Positions 29,523-37,019 are shown, counted from the stretch's first letter. The stretch: DNA of 64,000 bases from Winogradskyella helgolandensis (GCF_013404085.1 NZ_JABFHO010000001.1:1364001-1428000), one strand, 5' to 3'. Made by a program: numbers and translations. Notes: generated from the letters alone by a model not told the origin.

Positions 29523-31631
29523 ATGAAGCGCATTGTGCTATTTGCTATTCTGTTAACGACCAGCTTTGGTTATACACAAACCTTATTGTCTTACGAGAAA
29601 TCACCTGTTTTTAAGGCATGTGATTCCGTTGCTGTAGAGCAAATGAAATCGTGTTTCAATTTTACGCTAAATACGTTTATTTACGAAAATTTTAAAGTAC
29701 CTCAAATAGTTACAGACGAGTCTTACGTAGGTGACGTTCAAGTATTGTTTGAAGTTAACAAAGAAGGTGAATTCAAGGCCATCTATACAGATGCGATTTA
29801 TGAAGAATTAAAAGAAGAAAGCAAACGTGTTTTTGATTCACTTCCAAAAATACAACCTGCTACCTATAATGGTAACCCTACATTTGTTCAATATAGCATT
29901 AGTATTGCTATACCTTTAGTAGAACCTGTTGAAAAGACTGAGCTACCAACTGATGAGGTTCAACTCACCGAAAAGGACAGTTTAAATGCGACCTTGTCTA
30001 ATGAGTTTGATGATATCGCTAAAGGTTTAAAAGCTTACGAAAAATTAGAATATGATAGTGAGCTAAACATACCATTTACACATGCCTATTATGCACATTT
30101 TGATGACGAGATGAATGCCATTGGCGCTAATAGTCATACAGCAGCTAAACCTTTTGTATATAGTGATGTGGCAAGGTATTATGATATTAAAGGGGAAAAA
30201 GAAAGCCTAGCAAAGGAAACCGACTCTTGGTTGGGTAGAAAAGTTTTTAACGAACATTTGGTAGAAGTCCAAGGCAAAGATTATTGGTTTACCGTAGATC
30301 CTATTTTAGATTTACAAGTGGGTAAAGATACAGAAGCTGAATTTAGTTCTACATGGAATAATACACGAGGGATTAATATACAAGCTGGTTTAGGGAAACG
30401 TTTTAATCTAACGGCATCTGTTTATGAGAGTCAAGGTCGTTTTGCTGATTATTATAATCAATATGCAGAAAGCTTGAAAGCTTTTGGTCCAGATCCTGCT
30501 ATTATTCCAGGTCGAGGAATAGGAAAACGTTTCAAAGAGAATTCGTATGATTATCCAGTAGCAGAAGCCTATATGTCCTATACTCCAGCCGATTTTTTAA
30601 ATATCCAATTTGGACATGGGAAAAATTTTATAGGTGATGGTTACCGTTCCTTATTACAAAGTGATGTGTCAAGCCCCTATCCATATTTAAAGTTGAATGC
30701 GACCTTCTGGAAAATAAAATACACCAGTACGTGGATGTGGTTAAAAGATGTGAGACCTGAAGTTGTAGTGGATGATGCTTTTTTAACTAAATATATGGCC
30801 AATCATTATTTAAGTTGGAATGTCTCAAAACGCTTAAATATTGGCTTCTTTGAATCTGTAATTTGGTCAGATACCAATGGAAGAGGTTTTGATATTAATT
30901 ATTTAAATCCAATTGTATTTTTCAGAGCTATAGAGTTTCAAACAGGGCAAGGTGCCGGAAATGCTATTCTTGGTCTATCTTCTAAATACAAGTGGAATAA
31001 TAAAGTGAATATTTACGGCCAATTTATATTAGATGAGTTTTCATTAAGTGATGTTAAAGCAGGAGAAAAGAGTTGGAAAAATAAATTCGGTTATCAGTTA
31101 GGGGCGAAGTATTTTAATGCCTTTGAGGTTGATAATTTATTGCTACAAGCAGAGTATAACAGAGTGAGACCTTATACCTATTCACATAATACGCAAATTC
31201 TTAATTATGCTAATTTTAATGAGCCAATGGCACACCTTTGGGGAGCTAATTTTAAAGAATTGGTGTTAATTGGGCGTTACAATTATAAGCGTTGGTTTGC
31301 CGATGCAAAATTTATTATTGGTCAACGTGGCTTTGATTACAATACCGATGAGGATAACTTTTCTTATGGAGGCGATATTTATAGAGATTATAATGATCGT
31401 AATGCCGATACAGGTATTACCATTGGACAAGGGAATAAAACCAATAGTTTTATGACCGAAATACAAGCGGGTTATCTTTTAAATCCTGCGACCAATTTAA
31501 AACTATTTACTAATATTATTTATAGAGATTTTAATCCAGATGCGATAACAGCGTCTACTACGGATTCTAATACGTTTTGGTTTAGTATTGGTGTACGTAC
31601 AGATTTATTTAACTGGTATAACGATTTTTAG
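29523..31631 (+). CDS. remB: Gliding motility protein RemB: TonB-C-like domain joined to an outer membrane beta-barrel
   Basis: 702-residue outer-membrane protein, homologous in position and architecture to RemB of F. johnsoniae, which also lies just after sprA-gcvH-tonB (from memory). A signal peptide (about 1-19) is followed by a domain at about 25-140 that resembles the TonB C-terminal domain of the two preceding genes, including a cysteine pair (FKACD ... MKSC) and the ending SIAIPLVEPV. The remaining 500 residues are a Wzi-like beta-barrel with many aromatic girdle residues. RemB is needed for efficient gliding on agar in the model species. TATCTTTC at 29493-29500 is a near match to the -7 element. 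Confidence 0.82.
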   Translation: MKRIVLFAILLTTSFGYTQTLLSYEKSPVFKACDSVAVEQMKSCFNFTLNTFIYENFKVPQIVTDESYVGDVQVLFEVNKEGEFKAIYTDAIYEELKEESKRVFDSLPKIQPATYNGNPTFVQYSISIAIPLVEPVEKTELPTDEVQLTEKDSLNATLSNEFDDIAKGLKAYEKLEYDSELNIPFTHAYYAHFDDEMNAIGANSHTAAKPFVYSDVARYYDIKGEKESLAKETDSWLGRKVFNEHLVEVQGKDYWFTVDPILDLQVGKDTEAEFSSTWNNTRGINIQAGLGKRFNLTASVYESQGRFADYYNQYAESLKAFGPDPAIIPGRGIGKRFKENSYDYPVAEAYMSYTPADFLNIQFGHGKNFIGDGYRSLLQSDVSSPYPYLKLNATFWKIKYTSTWMWLKDVRPEVVVDDAFLTKYMANHYLSWNVSKRLNIGFFESVIWSDTNGRGFDINYLNPIVFFRAIEFQTGQGAGNAILGLSSKYKWNNKVNIYGQFILDEFSLSDVKAGEKSWKNKFGYQLGAKYFNAFEVDNLLLQAEYNRVRPYTYSHNTQILNYANFNEPMAHLWGANFKELVLIGRYNYKRWFADAKFIIGQRGFDYNTDEDNFSYGGDIYRDYNDRNADTGITIGQGNKTNSFMTEIQAGYLLNPATNLKLFTNIIYRDFNPDAITASTTDSNTFWFSIGVRTDLFNWYNDF

Positions 31632-31662
31632 TTGTTAAGTAATCGTTGTTGGTTAGGGTAGT

Positions 31663-31700
31663 GGTAAACTCTATTTGTTATATACGGATGTTGGTAGCAG
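31663..31700 (+). repeat. Cassette-boundary motif, copy 1
   Basis: GGTAAACTC, six bases, then TTATATACGGATGTTGGTAG. It abuts the stop codon of the minus-strand gene at 31702. It matches the copy at 35301-35343 at most positions: GGTA-AACTC, TTATA-CGG, TGTTG and TAGCA are shared. Confidence 0.6.
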
Positions 31701-31701
31701 T

Positions 31702-31980
31702 TTATACTCGTTTTCTACCTATAAAATAATAGATTATCGAGCCAATATTAAAAAAGGCAATTAAACCTATTGTCCATAATGTTTTTTGATGTTTGCTTAA
31801 TCTTGTTGATTTATTTATTTCAATAACTCCAAGGATTAAAAAAATCAAAGTTAAAATAACACCGATAAATAAAAAAGAATTAGCAAAACTCGAATGGTAA
31901 TTCAATTTTAGAATGCTACCAATTATTGAAAATAATAAAGAGCCTATAAAGCTTGAGTGGATAAATTTTTTATTTTTCAT
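31702..31980 (-). CDS. Small membrane protein with PLDc_N-like region
   Basis: 92-residue membrane protein with three hydrophobic helices (about 8-24, 34-52, 67-87). The last helix and its end (LWTIGLIAFFNIGSIIYYFI followed by GRKR) match the pattern of PLDc_N, a short two-helix domain found alone in many Bacteroidota. No enzymatic residues are present. It follows the XRE/DUF4870 gene on the same strand after a 10-bp gap, so the two are likely one operon. Function unknown. Confidence 0.7.
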   Translation of the reverse strand: MKNKKFIHSSFIGSLLFSIIGSILKLNYHSSFANSFLFIGVILTLIFLILGVIEINKSTRLSKHQKTLWTIGLIAFFNIGSIIYYFIGRKRV

Positions 31981-31990
31981 TTATTGAATA

Positions 31991-32554
31991 TTATTTAATG
32001 ATTTGAATTAATTTAGGATAAGACTTATGAAAGTTGTTATTTCTTATTTCGATTACAGATATGATTGGTATTATGATGTTTAAAAGGTATAATCCTATAA
32101 AAATATATCCTAAGAAACTAAATGTTTTATAATGCATTATTTTTGTTAATGCGTATCCAATAACGATTATCGATGTCACAAACGTCCAAATAATTTGAAA
32201 ATTTAAAAGGTTCGCACCCATATTTTCTAATCCAATAATTTTATCCTTTTTGGTTAACCATAAAATTAATGGTAATATAATGTTACCTATCGGAATAAAT
32301 AAAAATGTGAGAACTGAAAGATGAAAATATATTAAATAATTTTTATCGATTTGTTTACCATAATCAAGTATATCCTCAGTATTTATTTCTAATACTTTAC
32401 AAATTAAGTTAAGTGTTTTTCCACGAGGTTCATTTTGGTTAGTTTCTATTCTTTGAATAGTTCTCAGGTTAATTTTTGCTAAATCCGCTAACTCTTCTTG
32501 GGAAAGACCTTTCATCTTTCTCGCTTCTTTGATTTTTATACCAATTTCATTCAT
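31991..32554 (-). CDS. Membrane-bound XRE-family regulator with DUF4870-like region
   Basis: 187-residue protein: an N-terminal Cro/CI-type helix-turn-helix (about 5-60, with GLSQEELADLAKINLRTIQRIE) joined to four hydrophobic helices (about 72-92, 105-128, 140-158, 163-178). The first helices carry the DUF4870 pattern, with IPIGNIILPLILWLTKKD and an NFQ near position 115. Such proteins are common singly in Flavobacteriaceae; the DNA-binding part would be held at the membrane. It probably controls its own operon with the small membrane gene that follows. A -7 match lies 25 bp upstream. Confidence 0.82.
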   Translation of the reverse strand: MNEIGIKIKEARKMKGLSQEELADLAKINLRTIQRIETNQNEPRGKTLNLICKVLEINTEDILDYGKQIDKNYLIYFHLSVLTFLFIPIGNIILPLILWLTKKDKIIGLENMGANLLNFQIIWTFVTSIIVIGYALTKIMHYKTFSFLGYIFIGLYLLNIIIPIISVIEIRNNNFHKSYPKLIQIIK

Positions 32555-32578
32555 AGTTTGTCTTTTTATAATATATCA

Positions 32579-32586
32579 CAAATCTA
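32579..32586 (-). promoter_or_regulatory. Candidate -7 promoter element for the XRE/DUF4870 operon
   Basis: On the minus strand the sequence reads TAGATTTG, a match to TANNTTTG, 24 bp before the ATG at 32554. No clear -33 TTG at the standard distance. Confidence 0.45.
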
Positions 32587-32748
32587 ATTCGGAAATGATG
32601 TGATTGATAGCGGTTTGATTGCGACATTTTTACGACATTTCTGTCAAATAGCTGGTTTTGTTGGTTTTAATTAGTGCTAACGTACTTGTTGTATGGTTAG
32701 ATATGTGGTTTAACAACTAAGTTAGCAAACTTTTATGAACCTGTAAAA

Positions 32749-32815
32749 ATTCCGCAGGATTGTTGGTAAGTCGTTAGAGACTAAGTAATTAATTATACAC
32801 GGCTTAAGGTCACAG
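32749..32815 (+). repeat. Cassette-boundary motif, copy 2 (solo)
   Basis: TTCCGCAGGATT leads into GTAATTAATTATACACGG and then CTTAAGGTCACAG. The order TTCCG, GATT, GGTA, AATTAATTATAC-CGG parallels 35289-35343. Here no gene ends at the motif, so it looks like a boundary whose gene was lost. The rest of the 428-bp gap 32555-32982 holds a promoter-like element at its left end and the GCTATAA copies at its right end; no gene was seen in it. Confidence 0.5.
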
Positions 32816-32871
32816 GTCTTCATTATTTATCTGTTTAGTCATTTTAATTTTTACTTAATGTCTTCTAATAT

Positions 32872-32924
32872 GCTATAAGCTTGTTTTAAGCTCTCTATAA
32901 GCATGCTATAACCACGCTATAACC
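32872..32924 (+). repeat. Four short CTATAA direct repeats upstream of the pseudogene
   Basis: GCTATAAGC (32872-32880), CTATAAGC (32895-32902), GCTATAACC (32905-32913) and GCTATAACC (32916-32924). The last three are spaced 10 to 11 bp, about one helical turn. This could be an operator for the decayed gene that follows, but nothing else supports a role. Confidence 0.4.
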
Positions 32925-32982
32925 TGTATTATAATTTTTGTATATTGCTGTATTATAGTCGTTTAGCTTATATGGTGGTTTT

Positions 32983-33480
32983 ATGGCACAACAGACCGGA
33001 ATTATCTCTTTAGTAGGGAGGCTAAATGGTATTAATTTTTATTATTTGAATGGTAAGCCGATTGCGCGAAAAGCGGGTGGTGGTTTACTAGAAAAGCGAT
33101 AAAGAATAAGGCTAGTATGCAGGGTGTGCGTGAAAATGCCCATGAGTTTGGGTATTATGCAGCGGTAAATAAAGCGATTAGATCTGCTTTGGCTCCTTTT
33201 TATAAGGGCTGCTGACCTATTTTTATAGTCGTTTGATGGGCTTGTTTACACCTATTAAGGCTTTAGATGCGACCGGCAAGCGTGGTAAACGTACTGTTGC
33301 AGTTGGGATGGGGCTTACGCAAGGTCTACACTTATTAGAGCAGTTTCGCTATACGCCACAATGCGTTGTACGACAGGTTTTACCTTTTGAGTTTTGTGCT
33401 TCTACCACGGATTGGGCTTTGATACTGTCTGATTTTGATAATGAGCAGATTGGCTTTGTGGCAGGTGCTACCCGTATTGC
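32983..33480 (+). pseudogene. Frameshifted and 3'-truncated conserved Bacteroidota hypothetical gene
   Basis: Three consecutive frames read as one protein. Frame 1 from ATG 32983 begins MAQQTGIISLVGRLNG and carries PIARKAGGG up to about 33085; a one-base loss in a T-run then shifts to a frame reading FTRKAIKNKASMQGVRENAHEFG; a second one-base loss near 33205 shifts to the frame with LMGLFTPIKALDATGKRGKR. The combined order, MAxQxG start, AR-KGG, RENxxEFG, then a basic middle, fits a family of about 200-residue conserved hypotheticals common in Flavobacteria (from memory). The 3' end runs into the opposite-strand gene ending at 33482, so the C-terminus is missing or replaced. Function of the family is unknown. 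Confidence 0.7.
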
Positions 33481-33481
33481 C

Positions 33482-34036
33482 TTAGTTTGTTTCTTTATAA
33501 ATTTTGTTAGAGGTAAATCTGTTATCAGAATTCAATTCGTCAATTATTAATTTCAAGAATCTAGTTATTTCATTAAAGATGTCTGTCCAGTTTTCAAAAC
33601 CTAGATGGAATTCAATAACTATTTGATTGTTCGAATTTTCTTCCTGTGTGTAAAAGCGAGGATTATAATTTTCCGATTCCATAACGTTGTCAAAAATCGA
33701 TAATGCTTTGTTTTCTAGAAAATGCTTAAAGTTCTTGTTTTTGCATTTAACCTTAAACCTTGTTTTTCTTCTTAAAAAGAAATTTTCAAATGGACTTATA
33801 CAGTCGATTTCAAATTCTATTGGTCGCGTATAGGTGGATAGCGTTACAATGACTCTAGCGGTTTCAATAAACCCATTTTGGACTACGATTCTTATTTCCG
33901 ACTCACGATATTCAAATGTGACTATATGATAGGTTTCTGGACTTCTAGAACCGTCAGTAAAGCTCAATTTATAGTCTTCAATGGTATATGTACCATTTTC
34001 ATCTGAAGCTATTTTTTCTAATTTCGATTCTATCAT
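33482..34036 (-). CDS. Hypothetical protein
   Basis: 184 residues, soluble, no signal peptide and no family recognised. Composition is AT-rich and lysine/asparagine-rich, like the other minus-strand genes of the island. The middle part (about 30-110) alternates hydrophobic and polar residues as in beta strands; the end (about 140-175) is predicted helical by eye. Its stop codon at 33482-33484 lies exactly at the point where the plus-strand pseudogene loses similarity to its family, suggesting that one was inserted into the other or that a deletion joined them. It lacks the boundary motif after its stop, unlike its neighbours. Confidence 0.6.
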   Translation of the reverse strand: MIESKLEKIASDENGTYTIEDYKLSFTDGSRSPETYHIVTFEYRESEIRIVVQNGFIETARVIVTLSTYTRPIEFEIDCISPFENFFLRRKTRFKVKCKNKNFKHFLENKALSIFDNVMESENYNPRFYTQEENSNNQIVIEFHLGFENWTDIFNEITRFLKLIIDELNSDNRFTSNKIYKETN

Positions 34037-34066
34037 TTAAGTTAATACGTACCGATCTTTGATTAA

Positions 34067-34105
34067 GCACTACACCGCAATTATTTTATACGGCGTTGGC
34101 CATAG
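34067..34105 (+). repeat. Cassette-boundary motif, copy 3
   Basis: GCAATTATTTTATACGGCG followed by TTGGCCATAG, ending 3 bp before the stop codon of the minus-strand gene at 34109. It shares GCAATTA, TTATAC, CGG and GTTG with the copy at 35289-35343. Confidence 0.55.
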
Positions 34106-34108
34106 TTT

Positions 34109-34927
34109 TTATTTCTCGTAATATTCTTTTAAGATTATGTTTTTATCCTTTGTTAATTTTTTCAATTCACTTAAAATATAATATCTGTGCATAAATCCAC
34201 AGAGTACAACAATTCGTTTACCTTGATTCTGTTCAGAAATTCGCATTATATTTTTTGCCATTGTTTGATTTCTTAAATCCCAAAACTCACTTGCCAACTT
34301 AAACCCATCTCGGTAACTTATTTTTTCTCCATTTGGTTTGGTATGAAAACGAGTTTCAAATTCATCTCTTTTACTTGTTATTTTTGTCAACATTTTATAT
34401 TGATAATATTGTCTTTCTGCGCAAATACTATCGGTTGTGGAATTGTTGAAGTTTTCGGGTGATTTAGAAGCCAATACTATTAACGGTTCGATGAGCGCTT
34501 TGTATTTATTGTAAATTTTAGATTCTGAAGTAGATAATAAAGAAGCTTTATTTAAACTGTCTATAAGTTTTGTTGTTAATCCATCTGTAGGTCGTGAGCC
34601 AGTATTTATCCTATATTCATTTCTACCTTCAAATTCATATGGTCTCAATTTAGTTGTCGGGTATTTTTCAATATATTTTTCCGATGCCATGCGCTCATTA
34701 CTATTTGAAACATTTTTGTGTCTAAAATCTGAAGTGAAGAAAGAAGAGTCTAGTTCTTCTAATATAAAATCGGGTTGTATATCTTCTAATATATCAAAGA
34801 GGATTTCTGGATTAAAATTAGGCTCTGGTTTATGTAGTGTTCCGATAACAATTATTTCAGTTGTTTTTTCTTTTTTACAAGATAGAATTATTGTTAAAGT
34901 CAGTAATATTAGTATTGTTCTATTCAT
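34109..34927 (-). CDS. Putative lipoprotein, TraB/DUF5694-like
   Basis: 272 residues with a lipoprotein signal peptide (MNRTILILLTLTIILSCKK, lipobox cysteine at 17). After it comes IIVIGTLHKPEPNF (about 25-38), then DFILEELDSS, a late helix with RNQTMAKNI and a C-terminal strand RIVVLCGFMH. The GTxH near the start, an acidic LEEL segment and a GxxH near the end follow the layout of the TraB/GumN/ChaN/DUF5694 group, which contains metal-dependent hydrolase-like proteins of mostly unknown substrate. The assignment is by motif pattern only. Anchored in the periplasm or outer membrane. It is flanked by boundary motifs on both sides. Confidence 0.6.
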   Translation of the reverse strand: MNRTILILLTLTIILSCKKEKTTEIIVIGTLHKPEPNFNPEILFDILEDIQPDFILEELDSSFFTSDFRHKNVSNSNERMASEKYIEKYPTTKLRPYEFEGRNEYRINTGSRPTDGLTTKLIDSLNKASLLSTSESKIYNKYKALIEPLIVLASKSPENFNNSTTDSICAERQYYQYKMLTKITSKRDEFETRFHTKPNGEKISYRDGFKLASEFWDLRNQTMAKNIMRISEQNQGKRIVVLCGFMHRYYILSELKKLTKDKNIILKEYYEK

Positions 34928-34942
34928 TTTTAAATTTTAAAG

Positions 34943-34964
34943 TTAATGACATCGTTGTGCTCAG
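34943..34964 (+). repeat. Cassette-boundary motif, copy 4 (weak)
   Basis: TTAATGACATCGTTGTGCTC has the TTA, CG and GTTG-GC elements in the same order and orientation but lacks the TATAC core. It overlaps the stop codon of the truncated gene at 34961 and precedes the start of the gene at 34927. Confidence 0.35.
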
Positions 34965-35200
34965 TTTGCTTTTGAGAATGTTTCTTTGTCATATTGGATA
35001 TTTGCACCTATCCAATAGTAAAAAAATTTAGCTAACTCTTCTTTGTCTTTTAGGTTTTCCTCTGCATAAGTTGTTAAATCCCAGATGTCAAGATTTAATT
35101 CATTCGTTTTTTCTATCAACAACTTTATTGATTCTGTTTGAGAGATCACAGAATTAGCTAAAAACAATATGAAAAATGTAATGCAGAAAGTTCGTTTCAT
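34961..35200 (-). pseudogene. N-terminal fragment of a transglutaminase-like secreted protein
   Basis: 79 residues with a signal peptide (ends near VISQ, about residue 21). After it the sequence EELAKFFYYWIGANIQYDKE resembles the start of the transglutaminase-like domain of secreted Bacteroidota proteins, where a lead-in helix with W-I-xx-N-I-x-YD precedes the catalytic core. The catalytic Cys, His and Asp region would come later and is absent. The chain stops at TGA inside boundary motif copy 4, so the rest of the gene appears to have been lost at the boundary. A short functional secreted protein is possible but less likely. Confidence 0.55.
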
Positions 35201-35288
35201 AATTGGTGGGAACGAGTTTGTATAAGGTTAGTTGCGCTGGGAACTAATATAGCAAAAGGGGACGAAACTGAGGGGAATTCAGAGAATT

Positions 35289-35343
35289 TTCCGATTAGCG
35301 GGTAGAAACTCGAGCAATTAATTATACCCGGTGTTGTAGCACG
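35289..35343 (+). repeat. Cassette-boundary motif, copy 5 (best)
   Basis: TTCCGATTAGCGGGTAGAAA, then CTCGAGCAATTAATTATAC, CCGG and TGTTGTAGCACG. It ends 2 bp before the stop codon of the minus-strand gene at 35346. A further related half-copy, TATAAGGTTAGTTGCGCTGG, is at 35221-35240. The best match is copy 1. Confidence 0.6.
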
Positions 35344-35345
35344 CT

Positions 35346-35864
35346 TTACTTAAATATTAATCCGCAACTGTTGCATTCTAAGTCTTCTATATTAACCTTG
35401 TTATTACAGGCTGGGCATTCAGTTTTAACTATAATAATGTTTTTATCATAATTCTTGCTTAATTCATTTAATAATTCCGAATTTGTCTCTTCAATAAAAT
35501 TAAGTTGTCGCCTTCCAAAATAAAATGGGACATAGTATTGAAAAATCTCAACCCAAAACAACTTGTATTTCTTTTCGTCAATAGCGTATGCAATTACTTT
35601 GTATTCAGATTGTAAAGAAATTAATTTGTCAAATAATGTCCTTTCTCTAAACCCTTTTGATCTAATTTCTTTCTTTTCTCTTTTACTTAAATCGACATAA
35701 GCTATTAAGGAGCAATTAATGCTTTCAAGAAATTTAAAAGTGTCGGAAGAATTTAGTTTTGGTTTAAAGAAAATTGGGTAGAACAAGAATTTTGAAATTA
35801 AAAACCAAACAGATAGAAAAAATAAAATAAAAACTAAAAATGCAATATAAATTGAAGGCTCCAT
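35346..35864 (-). CDS. Membrane-anchored protein with C-terminal zinc ribbon
   Basis: 172 residues: an N-terminal transmembrane helix (about 5-30), a central soluble region of about 110 residues with no recognised family, and a C-terminal CPACNNKVNIEDLECNSCG (about 150-168), a four-cysteine zinc-ribbon pattern. The topology suggests a cytoplasmic domain. Function unknown. It is bracketed by boundary motif copy 5 after its stop and by an inverted relative, copy 6, just before its start, as a self-contained cassette would be. Confidence 0.65.
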   Translation of the reverse strand: MEPSIYIAFLVFILFFLSVWFLISKFLFYPIFFKPKLNSSDTFKFLESINCSLIAYVDLSKREKKEIRSKGFRERTLFDKLISLQSEYKVIAYAIDEKKYKLFWVEIFQYYVPFYFGRRQLNFIEETNSELLNELSKNYDKNIIIVKTECPACNNKVNIEDLECNSCGLIFK

Positions 35865-35876
35865 TCTATTCTAAAT

Positions 35877-35900
35877 GTGTTACAACTGGTTATATCATAA
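35877..35900 (-). repeat. Cassette-boundary motif, copy 6 (inverted)
   Basis: Plus strand GTGTTACAACTGGTTATAT; its reverse complement, ATATAACCAGTTGTAACAC, resembles TTATACCCGGTGTTGTAGC of copy 5 but lacks two bases in the middle. With copy 5 it brackets the gene at 35346-35864 as imperfect inverted repeats. The remaining gap to 36060 shows no gene. Confidence 0.4.
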
Positions 35901-36060
35901 CTTTTATTACCGATATCCTGTAAACCAATTAGGTTATAGTAAGATTATTGTTACTGTTATCTCGTAAAGATAATTTTTTTTAGAGTAGTATCCTAAGGGT
36001 GGTTTATAGGCCATTAAACATCTCGCTTAGTGATGTATTGTATTAAAAGATTGTATTACG

Positions 36061-36091
36061 TTGCTCATATTCATTTTTCAAACTATCTTTG
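36061..36091 (+). promoter_or_regulatory. Promoter of the ctaB-cytochrome oxidase operon
   Basis: TTG at 36061-36063, 20-bp spacer, TATCTTTG at 36084-36091: full match to TTG-N17-23-TANNTTTG, 33 bp before the ctaB start. It marks the right edge of the accessory island and the return to core genes. Confidence 0.72.
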
Positions 36092-36124
36092 CACTCGCTT
36101 TAAAAAAAATCAAAATCGTATAGT

Positions 36125-37018
36125 TTGAGTTATTCAAAATCTTCGGTATCAACAGCTTCTGTGATAACAGATTTTAAGGAAATTACCAAAATGGGATTAT
36201 CCTTAAGTGTGGTGTTTTCTTCTATTGCTGGTTATCTTCTTGGTGCAGAAACGATAAGTTTAACAACACTAGTATTATTGGCTTTTGGTGGCTATTTTAT
36301 GGTTGGTGCATCTAATGCTTATAACCAAATCATTGAGCGCGACTTAGATGCGCTAATGGACAGAACAAAAAATAGACCAATTCCTGCAGCTCGCATGTCG
36401 GTGAATACTGCGTTTATTATAGCCACCACATTTACAATTTTAGGAATAATCACCTTGTATATTATTAACCCTAAAACGGCAATGTATGCGGCGATTTCCA
36501 TTTTTTTATATACCAGTGTTTATACTCCTTTAAAAACTAAAACATCTTTATCTGTGTTTGTTGGTGCGTTGCCAGGTGCTATACCGTTTATGCTAGGCTG
36601 GGTTGCGGCTCGAAATAGTTTTGGTATTGAGGCAGGAACATTATTTGCCATTCAGTTTTTTTGGCAATTTCCGCATTTTTGGTCTATAGGTTGGTTTTTA
36701 CACGAGGACTATAAAAAAGGGGGATTTCACATGTTGCCCACCGGAAATCCGGATAAAGGAACGGCTGTACAAATTATAATGTATAGTGTGTGGACGATAA
36801 TTGTCTCTATAATTCCGGTATTAGGATTTACAGGCGATTTAAAATTATCCATTGTAGGGGCTATTTTAGTTTTGATACTTGGTTTAGTTATGTTAGTATA
36901 TGCCGTGAGGTTATTTAAAGAGCGTTCTATAAAGGCGGCAAAACAACTCATGCTTTCTAGTGTGTTTTATATTACGTTATTACAAATTATATATGTTGTA
37001 GATAAATTTTTAAGATAA
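36125..37018 (+). CDS. ctaB: Protoheme IX farnesyltransferase (heme O synthase)
   Basis: Polytopic prenyltransferase that attaches farnesyl to heme b to make heme O, the precursor of heme A used by the oxidase encoded in this window. 297 residues with about eight or nine membrane helices. The UbiA-family aspartate motif is present as NQIIERDLDALMDRT (about 60-74), and the second polar loop is HEDYKKGGFHMLP (about 193-205). The start is a TTG at 36125; the first in-frame ATG is about 20 residues in and would clip the conserved N-terminus. The next gene starts one base after its stop. Confidence 0.95.
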   Translation: MSYSKSSVSTASVITDFKEITKMGLSLSVVFSSIAGYLLGAETISLTTLVLLAFGGYFMVGASNAYNQIIERDLDALMDRTKNRPIPAARMSVNTAFIIATTFTILGIITLYIINPKTAMYAAISIFLYTSVYTPLKTKTSLSVFVGALPGAIPFMLGWVAARNSFGIEAGTLFAIQFFWQFPHFWSIGWFLHEDYKKGGFHMLPTGNPDKGTAVQIIMYSVWTIIVSIIPVLGFTGDLKLSIVGAILVLILGLVMLVYAVRLFKERSIKAAKQLMLSSVFYITLLQIIYVVDKFLR

Positions 37019-37019
37019 T

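Noticed and set aside
33233..33550. Open frame that could be called a 105-residue protein
   Set aside because: It starts at a TTG, its first 80 residues continue a frameshifted family protein from 32983, and its last part is the complement of the gene at 33482.
31640..36060. Possible insertion sequence or integrative element
   Set aside because: No transposase, integrase, or terminal repeats with target duplication were found; the repeated motif is only at gene boundaries.
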